NCBI GenBank assembly: GCA_038207425.1 | Contig: JBBQZU010000014.1 | Span: 1-64,000, forward strand | Length of the DNA: 64,000 bases | Origin: JBBQZU01 sp038207425 | GTDB lineage: Bacteria; Bacteroidota; Bacteroidia; Flavobacteriales_D; Cryomorphaceae | Reading direction: 5' to 3' | In this document: in pieces, positions 32,604 through 41,965 of the stretch | Layout of the letters: each line of letters begins with the position of its first letter | Numbering within the stretch: the stretch's first letter is position 1 | The notes under the pieces: generated by a model | The model's input: the letters and a program-made list of their open reading frames with translations, nothing else | Databases searched by the model: none | What the model was told of the DNA's origin: nothing | Program-made: the position numbers and the translations under genes

Positions 32604-35483
32604 TCAGTCTTTTACACGAATATCTACCAACTGTTGAGCTACCAAGTTACAAAATGCATCGGTCTTTTGTCTCCAATCTTCAGCGGGGCTTTTCACATCC
32701 AGGTATTCAAACCACTCAAAAAGCGCTGCATGCCCTGTCATACCAGCATCAATAAGCTGAGGCCGCATCAGGTGTATTGTTTTTTTCACTGTTGCAGTAT
32801 CACCAGCGGCAAGTGCTGTTTTCACCTTTTCGAGACGTTTTGGCACCAGTTTTAAAAATAGTGCATTTGCGGAACCACCTTCCCTGTGCGCGGCACTTTT
32901 TGTTTCTTTTGCCCTGTTGGGAAATTTATCGATCAGGGCTGCGATGGGTTTAAGGAGATCTTCGTCACGAAAGGGTTTTGGAATATATCCGTTCATACCT
33001 GCGTCATAGCATTTTTGAATATCCGTACGAATTACTGATGCAGTAAATGCCACGATATGAATGTTTCGCAGATTTTCATCGGGCAGAGCACGTATTGCGC
33101 TGGTGCAGGCGTAGCCATCCATACCGGGCATCTGCACATCCATCAATATGAGGTCGTAGGCTTTTTGCGGAAGCATTTCCAGAAGGTGCGTGCCGCTGTC
33201 AGTAGAATCAACTTCGGCATGGGGAAGGTATTTTTTCAGGGTATCGGTAGCTACCAGCCTGTTGTACTCATTGTCGTCGGCCAGGAGTATGCGTACCGGG
33301 AAGGCACGGTGCCTTTCGCTCAGGCTAAAGGTATTTCGGCTCAGGTAGGTTTTGAGTTGGTCGCTGCTGCTCGCTTTACATATAATAGTAAAACTGAAAG
33401 TGGAGCCTGCTCCGGGTGTGCTTTCCAGGGTGAGGCTGCCCCCGAGAAGTTCTACCAGTGAGCGGGCTATGGTAAGCCCAAGCCCAGTGCCGCCGTACTG
33501 CCGGCTTTCGTGCGTGTGGCCCTGCCCGAACGATTCGAATATTTCAGCTTGCTTTTCGGGTGGTATGCCAATGCCGGTATCGCTCACGGCAAATGTGATT
33601 TCGCTTTGATCAGGATCAATATTTTTGTGGTTTACTTCGAGCCGTACCTTTCCTGAGTTGGTAAATTTCACAGCATTTCCCAGCAGGTTGTAAAGTATTT
33701 GGTTCACCCTTGCTATGTCGGTGAGCACATACTCAGGCAGGCCGGGGCTTTTGGCCAGTTCAAAGCGCAGCCCTTTTTCTTCAGCCCTGAGAGAGAAAGT
33801 AGTTGCGAGCATATCAAGTTCGGCAGTAATATGCGCCGGATGAATGGTGGCTTCCATTTTGCCGGCTTCGAGTTTGCTGAGGTCGAGCACGTCGTTTATA
33901 ACCACGAGCAGGTTATGGGCAGCATGGTCTACGGCATTGAGGTAGGTACGGCTTTGGTCATCGTGCTTGCGGTCTTTGAGCAGTCGGGTCATACCGAGTA
34001 TGGCATTCATCGGGGTGCGAATCTCGTGGCTCATATTGGCGAGAAACTGCTTTCGGAAGGCCTCGCTGCGCTCGGCCCGCGCGCGGGCGGCTTCCACTTC
34101 GGCATTTTTGGCTTCGAGGGCTTTCGCGGCTTTTTGCTTCAAGCGAAAGCGGTTCAGGAAAATAACGAACAACAAGAAAAGCATTCCTGCGCCGGCAAAT
34201 GACAAGTTGCGCACATTTTTTTGCTTTTGTAGATCTGATTCGTGGCGAAGGTTTTCTTCAAGCTTCTGACGCTCAAACTCCATTTCCATATCATTTTTGA
34301 GAAGTGCTTCCCGAGAATCCTGATTGTTAATACTGTCGCGTTTTGATATAAACAAAGCGTACATTTCGAAAGCTTCTTTATACTGCCCCAGAATCTTATA
34401 TGATTTGTATAGCGATTCAGAAATATTTCTGACTTCAATCAGGCTACTTTTGTCAATTGCCATGTCAAGTGCCATTGAATTCAGCTCCACAGATTTAGCG
34501 TGTTCATTTATTTCAGCATAAGCAATGGCCAAATTATTCAGTGAGTTTATCAATCCAAGTGTATCACCAAGTTCTGATCGTATCCGTCTCCCAACTTCGT
34601 AATGGTAGAGAGCCTTCTGTCTATAAGTTGTTTCTTCGTTTTTGTCGTTACTTTCCAAGGCCAGTTTATTGTACACAACCCCGATATTGTTGTTGTAGGT
34701 GCCAGCGCTTACTTTATCACCGCTTTCTTCAGCATAAGAAATCAACTCTAAAAAAATTTCGAGCGCTTCCTTTTCGCGATTAAGCAATCTGTATACTGCT
34801 GCCATATTATTTTTAGAATTGTTCATTCCTTTTATGTCGCCTATCTCTTTTTTGAGCTCGGCACCTTCGCTAAAATATTTTAGTGCATTTTCAAAATCTT
34901 CATGCTGTGTCACTTTATTCGTATTGTATCCACCCTGGTCGAGGTATATGAGTCCCAAATTGTTCAGCCCCGCTGCTATGCCCGATTTGCTACTGTTTTC
35001 TTTGTGCAATGTCAAAGCCCTTGTTGCATAGTCCACGGCATCATTATAGTTTCCTGCCTTGCGGTATGCAATAGCAAGGTTGCCATAACCTTGGGCCATG
35101 CCTTCGCGGTCATTTATTTCTTCGCGCAACAAAATATTCTGTTTATGAAAATTAATCGATTCGATATAGTTTCCCCTCACAGCGTGCAGAATACCTTGCA
35201 TTCTTAATGCATCGGCCATCACTCTTTTGTTCGGGGTTTTTGAAGCGAAATCATAAATATTAATTGCATAATATTCAGCACTGTCGGGCTGCTTGAAAAG
35301 ATAAACGTCCCATACCAATGTTAGCATTGCCTGAATGCGAAGTGTATCGTGAATTTCATTATTATCGGCAACCTGTCTTAGCGAATCTGTATTAATATTT
35401 TGCGAATAAGTAGGCAGCGCAGCTAATAGAAAAATCTGAATACAAACGATGGTGAATGTGTACCAGTATGTGATTTTCTTCAT
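32604..35483 (-). CDS. TPR-containing hybrid sensor histidine kinase
   Basis: A 959-residue protein. After a signal/anchor sequence come about 370 residues of tetratricopeptide repeats, e.g. YGNLAIAYRKAGNYNDAVDY. A membrane span (about 433-450) and coiled coil follow. HisKA has the phospho-accepting His486 in MSHEIRTPMNA, and the ATPase has GGTGLGLTIARSLVE. A fused receiver carries Asp782 in LMDVQMPGMDG. The C-terminal ~80 residues look like an HPt domain with a histidine in TIHLMRPQ (about 904), but the usual following lysine-glycine pattern is missing. The sensor TPRs should face the periplasm. It is paired with the LytTR regulator downstream. Confidence 0.92.
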   Translation of the reverse strand: MKKITYWYTFTIVCIQIFLLAALPTYSQNINTDSLRQVADNNEIHDTLRIQAMLTLVWDVYLFKQPDSAEYYAINIYDFASKTPNKRVMADALRMQGILHAVRGNYIESINFHKQNILLREEINDREGMAQGYGNLAIAYRKAGNYNDAVDYATRALTLHKENSSKSGIAAGLNNLGLIYLDQGGYNTNKVTQHEDFENALKYFSEGAELKKEIGDIKGMNNSKNNMAAVYRLLNREKEALEIFLELISYAEESGDKVSAGTYNNNIGVVYNKLALESNDKNEETTYRQKALYHYEVGRRIRSELGDTLGLINSLNNLAIAYAEINEHAKSVELNSMALDMAIDKSSLIEVRNISESLYKSYKILGQYKEAFEMYALFISKRDSINNQDSREALLKNDMEMEFERQKLEENLRHESDLQKQKNVRNLSFAGAGMLFLLFVIFLNRFRLKQKAAKALEAKNAEVEAARARAERSEAFRKQFLANMSHEIRTPMNAILGMTRLLKDRKHDDQSRTYLNAVDHAAHNLLVVINDVLDLSKLEAGKMEATIHPAHITAELDMLATTFSLRAEEKGLRFELAKSPGLPEYVLTDIARVNQILYNLLGNAVKFTNSGKVRLEVNHKNIDPDQSEITFAVSDTGIGIPPEKQAEIFESFGQGHTHESRQYGGTGLGLTIARSLVELLGGSLTLESTPGAGSTFSFTIICKASSSDQLKTYLSRNTFSLSERHRAFPVRILLADDNEYNRLVATDTLKKYLPHAEVDSTDSGTHLLEMLPQKAYDLILMDVQMPGMDGYACTSAIRALPDENLRNIHIVAFTASVIRTDIQKCYDAGMNGYIPKPFRDEDLLKPIAALIDKFPNRAKETKSAAHREGGSANALFLKLVPKRLEKVKTALAAGDTATVKKTIHLMRPQLIDAGMTGHAALFEWFEYLDVKSPAEDWRQKTDAFCNLVAQQLVDIRVKD

Positions 35484-35701
35484 CCTAATAGTCGGTTTTT
35501 TTGGCGGTTCAAGCTACTATATTTTGATGAATATATACACTGTCCGTTTAAAATGGGTTTTCTTCAATAATCCAAGTATTTTCATAACCTTTGGGTGTAA
35601 TTTCTAAATACACTTACCCTTGGATTGAAATGATGCAAAGTGATTCTTCAATGAATTTTCGGATTTGTTGAAGTTTAAACTCAATCAAAAAATAATTTCG
35701 T

Positions 35702-36205
35702 ATGAAGAACACCAAAATAATTGGCATTGTAGCCCTTTCCATATTCACATTTATTCAGGGTTGTACTCCTTATCAAACCCAGCCTGAACCCGCTCCTGAC
35801 TATACACTTCTTGAAGAGCAGGTAAGGGAGTTGGTTGCATACAGCATGCAACTTTTTGAGCAAAAGGATGCACTTGCCCTTACAGAGCGATTCAGCAGTG
35901 ACGGCACGTTGAAATTGCCTGATGCTCCGCTTTTGCGGGGGCATGAAGCACTTAGCGCCAATTATCTAGGCGTAACCCAAATGCCCGATTTTAAACTCAA
36001 GCTGAATGTTACAGATATTAACATATCCAAAGCAGGTGATATTGCTTGGGTATTGGCTTATTTTGAAGTTTCATTTCTTACCCCCGGCGGCCCATTTTCC
36101 GATCAGGGCACCTCACTCATGGTGCTACACCGCGAAGATGATAAGTGGAAGATTGCGGCTGAAAATCTAAGCTCGGGCCCTTCAGCTACAAGTGCAGCAC
36201 AATGA
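35702..36205 (+). CDS. SnoaL/DUF4440-like lipoprotein
   Basis: A 167-residue protein with a lipoprotein signal ending TFIQGC (Cys21). The mature part has the NTF2-like cone pattern: a helix MQLFEQKDALALTERFSSDG, then LRGHEALSANYLG, then DIAWVLAYFEVSF and DKWKIAAENLSS. This order is typical of DUF4440/SnoaL-type proteins, often described as ketosteroid-isomerase-like with no fixed activity. A TAATTTCG box lies directly before the ATG. It precedes the arsenosugar-type genes by 150 bases, with no proof of a link. Confidence 0.75.
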   Translation: MKNTKIIGIVALSIFTFIQGCTPYQTQPEPAPDYTLLEEQVRELVAYSMQLFEQKDALALTERFSSDGTLKLPDAPLLRGHEALSANYLGVTQMPDFKLKLNVTDINISKAGDIAWVLAYFEVSFLTPGGPFSDQGTSLMVLHREDDKWKIAAENLSSGPSATSAAQ

Positions 36206-36357
36206 TTTGAGTGGTTAATGTTTTGGCAATTAGTAATCAATATCCCAACCGAAAGCGGGCATTAAAATTATTTGATAAATCCAATCTTGCTTACAATCCA
36301 TCAGAAGCTAAACAACGTATATTGTGCCTGTGTTAACTTAATAAAACTCCCCCATCA

Positions 36358-36693
36358 TTGGACCAGACTTACTACAACCCCAAGGACCTCAAGAAATTTG
36401 GCAATATCACAGAGTGGAATGAAGAGCTTGGCAACAAGTTTTTTGACTATTACAACTCCGTATTTGCAGAAGGGGCGCTAACTGCGCGTGAAAAATCGCT
36501 TATTGCTCTTGCAGTAGCGCATACAATTCAGTGTCCCTATTGTATTGATGCATACACAAGTGATGGGTTGAGCCGCGGTATTGACAAAAAAGAGATGATA
36601 GAAGCACTCCATGTAGCAGGTGCAATTCGCGGAGGTGCTTCGCTCGTGCATGGAGTGCAAATGATGAATAAAGTCGAAAAGCTCAGCATGTAA
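36358..36693 (+). CDS. Arsenosugar-biosynthesis-associated peroxidase-like (CMD-family) protein
   Basis: A TTG start gives 111 residues. It is a carboxymuconolactone-decarboxylase/AhpD-like helical protein with a CPYC redox pair (Cys59, Cys62) in HTIQCPYCIDAYT and a following conserved HVAGAIRGGASLVHG. It is separated by 3 bases from arsS, the arrangement seen for the family annotated as arsenosugar-associated peroxidase-like. CxxC proteins of this fold reduce peroxides or act as thiol oxidoreductases. The partner gene suggests that it protects or reduces the radical-SAM product, which is inference. Confidence 0.82.
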   Translation: MDQTYYNPKDLKKFGNITEWNEELGNKFFDYYNSVFAEGALTAREKSLIALAVAHTIQCPYCIDAYTSDGLSRGIDKKEMIEALHVAGAIRGGASLVHGVQMMNKVEKLSM

Positions 36694-36696
36694 TCT

Positions 36697-37752
36697 ATGG
36701 CTTTAAAACCTCTCGCATCAAGGAATCACGACCTGGCAAATCCAAAATCGCAACTTACATTTCTTGCAAATGGCATATTCGCGAAAGGTGGCTTACCCAC
36801 ATTTGCCGAAAGGCTTAGCGATGGCGGACAGTATCCACTTAAACCGGCACCGGTAGAAATACTACAGGTGAATGTAGGCTATATGTGCAATCAGGTTTGC
36901 GCCCATTGCCACGTAGATGCTGGGCCGCAGCGAAAAGAAATCATGACCCGCGACACCATGCAGCATGTGCTGAATGTATTGGGCAGCAATGAAGTTCATA
37001 CGCTTGATTTTACAGGGGGTGCCCCGGAAATGAACCCCGACTTCCGATGGTTTGTGGAAGAGTGCAACAAGATAGGAGTAGAGGACTTCATAGTTCGCTC
37101 AAACCTTACCATTATTCTCGCAAACGAGAAATACCACGATCTTCCGGAATTTTTCAGAGACCATGCAATACACGTGGTGTCTTCGCTACCATTTTACCGA
37201 AGAGAACGCACTGATAAGCAACGCGGCGATGGCGTATTCGATAAGTCGATTAAGGCGCTGCAAATGCTCAATGAAGTTGGGTATGGTGTAGAAGGAACAG
37301 GCCTAAAACTTGATTTGGTTTACAACCCTGCCGGGGCATTTTTGCCGGCATCGCAGGCAGGGCTAGAAGCTGAATTCAAAAATAATTTGCTCCACGATTT
37401 CGGGATACGCTTCAACAGCCTTTTTACAATTGCCAATCTTCCGATAAGCAGATTTCTGGAATACCTTGTGAATACTGATAATTACGAGGACTATATGGAT
37501 TTGCTTGTAAGCGCCTTCAATCCCGCTGCGGTGAATAACGTAATGTGCCGCAATACCATTTCAGTAGGCTATGATGGGTACCTGTACGATTGCGATTTTA
37601 ATCAGATGCTTCAGTTGAAGGTTAATGCCAGAAAGCAACATATTAGTGAATTTGATTCGACTGAACTTGCTGCAAGAAATATTGCGGTATCTCAGCATTG
37701 CTATGGCTGCACGGCGGGCGCAGGGTCAAGTTGCCAAGGGAGCCTTACTTAG
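36697..37752 (+). CDS. arsS: Arsenosugar biosynthesis radical SAM protein ArsS
   Basis: A 351-residue enzyme. The radical SAM cluster motif is CNQVCAHCHVD (Cys64, Cys68, Cys71), followed by TLDFTGGAPEMNPDF and a TIM-barrel core. The C-terminal Cys-rich domain contains NNVMCRNTISVGYDGYLYDC and a final HCYGCTAGAGSSCQG, which would hold an auxiliary Fe-S cluster. This layout matches ArsS-type proteins, linked to adding the adenosyl-derived sugar to methylated arsenic. No arsM methyltransferase is seen nearby, so the substrate must come from elsewhere or the role is different. The CMD-like gene lies 3 bases upstream, PNP 26 bases downstream. Confidence 0.88.
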   Translation: MALKPLASRNHDLANPKSQLTFLANGIFAKGGLPTFAERLSDGGQYPLKPAPVEILQVNVGYMCNQVCAHCHVDAGPQRKEIMTRDTMQHVLNVLGSNEVHTLDFTGGAPEMNPDFRWFVEECNKIGVEDFIVRSNLTIILANEKYHDLPEFFRDHAIHVVSSLPFYRRERTDKQRGDGVFDKSIKALQMLNEVGYGVEGTGLKLDLVYNPAGAFLPASQAGLEAEFKNNLLHDFGIRFNSLFTIANLPISRFLEYLVNTDNYEDYMDLLVSAFNPAAVNNVMCRNTISVGYDGYLYDCDFNQMLQLKVNARKQHISEFDSTELAARNIAVSQHCYGCTAGAGSSCQGSLT

Positions 37753-37778
37753 CCGATACCTTTTCTTAACTTCGGTGC

Positions 37779-38609
37779 ATGCGAATTACCGATATAACCT
37801 ACGACGAAGTAAAAAACAGTGCCCAATACTTAATTAACAGGGGTGTGGTAAACGCTGAAGTAGCGGTGATACTTGGCACCGGGCTCGATAGTTTTGTAAA
37901 CAGCATGCATGTGGAGCTTGAAATTCCTTATCCCGATATTCCTCATTTCCCAATACCTACTATGGAGTACCATTCAGGGAGGCTCGTTTATGGCACCCTT
38001 TCGGGAAAAAAAGTGTTGGTGATGAAAGGTCGATTTCACGCTTATGAAGGATATTCTAAGGCGCAAATATCATTCCCGGTAAGGGTATTCAGTATGCTAG
38101 GGGTGAAGAAGTTGCTCATATCAAATGCCGCCGGTTCTGTGAATCCGGTTTACAAAAAAGGAGATATCATGCTATTCGACGACCACCTGAATCTTCAGGA
38201 AGGTTCGCCGCTTACCGGTCTTACCGATTCCCGATTTGGTGGGAGGTTTGTAGATCTTTCAACGCCTTACGACCTTGAATTGAACGATCAGCTTACCGCA
38301 ATAGCACGGGCCGAAGGAATCACCCTGCACAAAGGAGTGTATTGCTGCGTAGCTGGTCCGCATCTTGAAACGCGAGCCGAGTACCGTTTCATCAGGATGA
38401 TAGGTTGCGATGCAGTAGGTATGAGCACTGTACCCGAAGTGATTGTGGCAAACCAGGTAGGATTGCCCTGTGCTGCCATATCCGTAATTACTGATGAATG
38501 TGATCCTGAGAACCTGCAGCCCGTAAATATCGACGATATAATTAGCACGGCAAATGCGGCAGAGCCAAAACTAAATACACTCTTTTCAAAACTTATTGCC
38601 GCTTTATAA
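37779..38609 (+). CDS. punA: Purine-nucleoside phosphorylase
   Basis: A 276-residue trimeric-type (PNP family 2) enzyme that phosphorolyses inosine, guanosine and related nucleosides. VILGTGLDSF is the phosphate loop, MKGRFHAYEGYS and LLISNAAGSVNP bind ribose and phosphate, and GPHLETRAEYR and VGMSTVPEVIVA define the purine pocket. The Thr/Asp position shows VITDECDPENL near the base-binding site. It lies 26 bases after arsS and could release adenine or guanine from a nucleoside made in that pathway. A general salvage role is equally likely. Confidence 0.93.
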   Translation: MRITDITYDEVKNSAQYLINRGVVNAEVAVILGTGLDSFVNSMHVELEIPYPDIPHFPIPTMEYHSGRLVYGTLSGKKVLVMKGRFHAYEGYSKAQISFPVRVFSMLGVKKLLISNAAGSVNPVYKKGDIMLFDDHLNLQEGSPLTGLTDSRFGGRFVDLSTPYDLELNDQLTAIARAEGITLHKGVYCCVAGPHLETRAEYRFIRMIGCDAVGMSTVPEVIVANQVGLPCAAISVITDECDPENLQPVNIDDIISTANAAEPKLNTLFSKLIAAL

Positions 38610-38656
38610 TTTCACACTCCGCTTTGATGGTACATTAGCGCAAACGCCCTGCACCC

Positions 38657-39697
38657 ATGCCCGCCAATAAATATGCCCTTCTTCGATACCGGATACTCGA
38701 TCGCTGCATTGGCAATAAACAACGCCCATTTCCCGATAAGGAAGCCTTACGACAGGCTTGCGAAGATGAGCTTTACGGAAGTTCGGAAGAGCGTATTTCA
38801 CTCAGCACCATTGAAAAGGATATGTACGCCATGCGCAATGAGTCGAATCTAGGATATTATGCGCCCATTGCATACAGCAAATCTTATAAGGGATACTTCT
38901 ACGAAAATCCTGATTACACTATTGACACCATGCCATTGAGCGATGAAGACGTGGCGGCAATACACCTTGCGGCAAGCACCTTGCGCCAATTCAGAGGTAT
39001 TCCACTATTTAAATCATCAGAAGCTGCAATTGATAAAATCCTTGACCGCTTGAGTCTACATCCTTCACGCGGAGATGCTGAACTGGAGCAGTACGTTCAG
39101 TTTGAAACGGCACCTTCATACCGCGGCGGAGAATTCTTACCGGTATTGCTCGAATGTATTCAGAACAGAAAAGTGGTGCAATTTGATTACGAGAAATACA
39201 CAGGCGGCAAGAGCCGGAAATATACATTGTATCCATATTTGCTTAAGGAGTATCGAAACCGCTGGTATATTATTGGTATGAATCCTGATAAACATGATAT
39301 TGCAACATTTGGCCTTGACCGCATCATGGCTGCTCCTGTTGCGCTCAATGAAACATTTGAAGTGTCATCTGCTTTTGACACTAATCTATATTTTAAGCAC
39401 AGCATTGGAATTACTTCAGTTCAGGAATTTCCTCAGCGCATACACCTTCGCTTTACGCCCCTTTCGGGAAAATACGTAGAGTCGCAACCGCTGCATCAGT
39501 CGCAGAAGATTATCAGAAATGGGGAAGTAGCGCTTGAAGTTGAACTTTTTCTGAGTGTTACCAAAGAACTTGTGATGCAAATACTCAGCTATGGCAGCGA
39601 TGTGGAAGTGAAGGCGCCTGAATCACTCAGAAAACAAATTACTTTGACTCTTGAACGCACCATGAAACAATATGGAGTTTCGGTCATTGAAAAATAA
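38657..39697 (+). CDS. WYL-domain transcriptional regulator
   Basis: A 346-residue protein. An N-terminal winged helix-turn-helix-like region includes SLSTIEKDMYAMRNE, which matches the recognition helix of YafY-type regulators. The middle (about 165-240) is a WYL domain with RKVVQFDYEKYTGG and ILY-like YPYLLKEYRNRWYIIGMN. The C-terminal part carries HLRFTPLSGKYVES and an ELVMQILSYGSDVEV end. WYL domains sense ligands, possibly nucleotides. It starts 47 bases after PNP in the same direction, and could regulate the arsS-PNP group or respond to its product. Confidence 0.87.
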   Translation: MPANKYALLRYRILDRCIGNKQRPFPDKEALRQACEDELYGSSEERISLSTIEKDMYAMRNESNLGYYAPIAYSKSYKGYFYENPDYTIDTMPLSDEDVAAIHLAASTLRQFRGIPLFKSSEAAIDKILDRLSLHPSRGDAELEQYVQFETAPSYRGGEFLPVLLECIQNRKVVQFDYEKYTGGKSRKYTLYPYLLKEYRNRWYIIGMNPDKHDIATFGLDRIMAAPVALNETFEVSSAFDTNLYFKHSIGITSVQEFPQRIHLRFTPLSGKYVESQPLHQSQKIIRNGEVALEVELFLSVTKELVMQILSYGSDVEVKAPESLRKQITLTLERTMKQYGVSVIEK

Positions 39698-39938
39698 GCG
39701 ATGAGAAACCTTGCAATAGCCCAGTTTATGAATTTATTCCGCTAGAATATTACAGTCACTATAGATTCAGGGTACTAACTACAGAGAATATTAACAATTC
39801 TAACAATTCTATACACAAAATGCAGAAAGTAATCAACACTCCTGCATCAGAACACCTACTACCTGCTACCTTTAAACCGCTGCTTTGATCAAGGCAGATT
39901 ATTGTTGCTTTTAACCACCATTTTAATCCTTAACTACT

Positions 39939-41696
39939 GTGAAAAATCTTTTTTCGTTTTCAAAACTACTTTCATTTATTTTCTTGATTTTTTTTGTGTC
40001 ACAAACTGCGTTTTCGCAAATGGTATTTTACACAAACTCCTGCGGATATTTGCAGGGTAATCCGTCATTTTATGAAACAGAAGTATGCGGAGAGCATACA
40101 AACCATTTTTTTAATTACCATGCTTCGAATGCTGACAGCATATTCGTGGCTTATGAAGACGCAGACCCACTTCCGTTTCCAACAGCAGGAAATTCATTGA
40201 ATTTAAGGGGAAGTGCTGCACATCGTTATTTACCATTTCCAACTTCTGATCCTAACTTGTTTGATTATTTGAATATAGAAGATTATGACTCTTATTCTTT
40301 TCAATTGTCTGAAATTACCGAATTGAAAGTTATTCTTCAGCGGAAGAATAGCAGCAATTTTGTGTATGTAAAAATATTCAAAATACCTGATTATTTGGCC
40401 ATAAGCGGAAGCGGTTATATTGACCAGAATGATTTTGTGCAGGTAATGGAATCTTTTGCAGTTGACTTTTTTTGCATTGAAAACATACTTCAAATTCCAT
40501 CATTTTCATTAGCACCGGGAACCTATTGCATGAGGGTAGCGAATGGATATAGTTTTGACAACTTTGAATATCCTAATGCATATTCTCAACCAGTGGGATA
40601 TGGCGATTCTATAGATGCTGACTTACTTCAACAAGGCTGTGTTGATGGTAAATGGGATTATGGCGTAGTGATTGAAAATCTCACTTCATCACATCTACCA
40701 TGCGCCAACGCAGTGCCCATAACTGTAGGACCAACTTTCGCTGATTTTGAAATTTCAGGAGCTACTGAATCAGTCGCCTTAAACTCCCCAGCCCAATGTA
40801 TTGGACCAGGAAGCCGCCCCGAAAAATGGTATAAGTTTGTTCCTGTTACTTCCAACTCATATGTGAGGGCCTGGGGCAATGGTGATTTTAATGCTGCAGT
40901 AGAAGTATATGACGGTTGCAGTGGAAATTTGATTAAATGCCAGAATGAAGTTGGCCCCGGAGAACGAGAGATTGTAATACTTCCAGGTTTGAACATCGGA
41001 CAAACCTATTACTATAGGGTATACCATGTGGGTTCTAGCCTTCCGGCAAATAATACTTACCTTACTTCAAGTGCTCATATCCCTTTTATATGGCTTACTC
41101 CAAGTCTTTGCAATTCCAATGTGGTAAATGGTCAGTGGCTTACAAGCACACAGCCTGTTACTACATTTTTACTCAATGGAAGAAGGTGGAGATTTACTGA
41201 AATTACTCTACCATATAATTCATACGAGTATACTGTAAACGGCACGTCAAACCGCATTAACTGGAATACTTTTACCCAAAAGCAACTCGGCAAAACGTAT
41301 ACAGTGCAAGTTAAAACCCGCCAATATCAAGGATCCCACTGGGGCGAGTACTCTAACGCCTGCATGGTGAGCTACCTGAGCGCCGGCATTATGCAGCCAG
41401 ATGGAGAACCAGAATCAACAGAAAACGAATCGTGGTTTAGCATTTATCCAAATCCTTCAAATGGCGGTGAAGTGAACATATCATTTAATACAGGATCAGG
41501 AGCTGATGAACTTGTATCCTTGATGGTATATGACCTGGCCGGGCGCTTGGTTCACAGTAGGCAACTTCAAGGAGTTGACGCAAGTGGCTTTGCCAACGTG
41601 AGTTTCGAGGGGATGCTTACTGATGGAGCATACATAGCTCGTATTGTAGCACCCAGTGGTTTTCAACTTACCGAAAAATTTATGGTGCAAAAATAG
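39939..41696 (+). CDS. T9SS type A sorting-domain protein, unknown function
   Basis: A GTG start gives 585 residues with a signal peptide (MKNLFSFSKLLSFIFLIF and a following AFSQ site). The N-terminal ~220 residues are not recognised. The central part (PCANAVPITVGPTFADFEI to NIGQTYYYRVYHV) looks like a pre-peptidase C-terminal type domain. Then comes a fibronectin-like stretch (TVQVKTRQYQG). The last 80 residues form a T9SS sorting domain (FSIYPNPSNGGEVNISF, VYDLAGRLVHSRQL, DGAYIARIV). It should be exported, cut at its C-terminus and attached at the surface. It is followed by a strong terminator. Confidence 0.82.
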   Translation: MKNLFSFSKLLSFIFLIFFVSQTAFSQMVFYTNSCGYLQGNPSFYETEVCGEHTNHFFNYHASNADSIFVAYEDADPLPFPTAGNSLNLRGSAAHRYLPFPTSDPNLFDYLNIEDYDSYSFQLSEITELKVILQRKNSSNFVYVKIFKIPDYLAISGSGYIDQNDFVQVMESFAVDFFCIENILQIPSFSLAPGTYCMRVANGYSFDNFEYPNAYSQPVGYGDSIDADLLQQGCVDGKWDYGVVIENLTSSHLPCANAVPITVGPTFADFEISGATESVALNSPAQCIGPGSRPEKWYKFVPVTSNSYVRAWGNGDFNAAVEVYDGCSGNLIKCQNEVGPGEREIVILPGLNIGQTYYYRVYHVGSSLPANNTYLTSSAHIPFIWLTPSLCNSNVVNGQWLTSTQPVTTFLLNGRRWRFTEITLPYNSYEYTVNGTSNRINWNTFTQKQLGKTYTVQVKTRQYQGSHWGEYSNACMVSYLSAGIMQPDGEPESTENESWFSIYPNPSNGGEVNISFNTGSGADELVSLMVYDLAGRLVHSRQLQGVDASGFANVSFEGMLTDGAYIARIVAPSGFQLTEKFMVQK

Positions 41697-41716
41697 GTTT
41701 CTGTTTTGAGTGAATG

Positions 41717-41747
41717 GGGCGTTTGGTTTGCCAAACGCCCTTTTTTT
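41717..41747 (+). terminator. Rho-independent terminator of the 39.9 kb T9SS gene
   Basis: GGGCGTTTGG / CCAAACGCCC (41717-41740, ten pairs, four-base loop) followed by TTTTTTT. Confidence 0.92.
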
Positions 41748-41895
41748 GTTTTAATATTTCCGCAACCATTACTTGTATGCTATTTTTTGGATAACAATCG
41801 TGTAAGAGAATTACAAATATTAAAAGTAGGCAGACAACCCGTAACTCTTAATACCGTCTTCGAGTAGAAAAGAAGTAAATAACAGGACAAAAGCA

Positions 41896-41926
41896 TTGTT
41901 ATCCGCCTATTAATCGTGTAATTTTG
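41896..41926 (+). promoter_or_regulatory. Promoter of the haloperoxidase-like gene
   Basis: TTG (41896-41898), 20 bases, TAATTTTG (41919-41926), giving a leader of about 35 bases to the ATG at 41966. Confidence 0.55.
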
Positions 41927-41965
41927 TCGACGAAACTCTACAATTCTAACTCTACAACTTCAACT

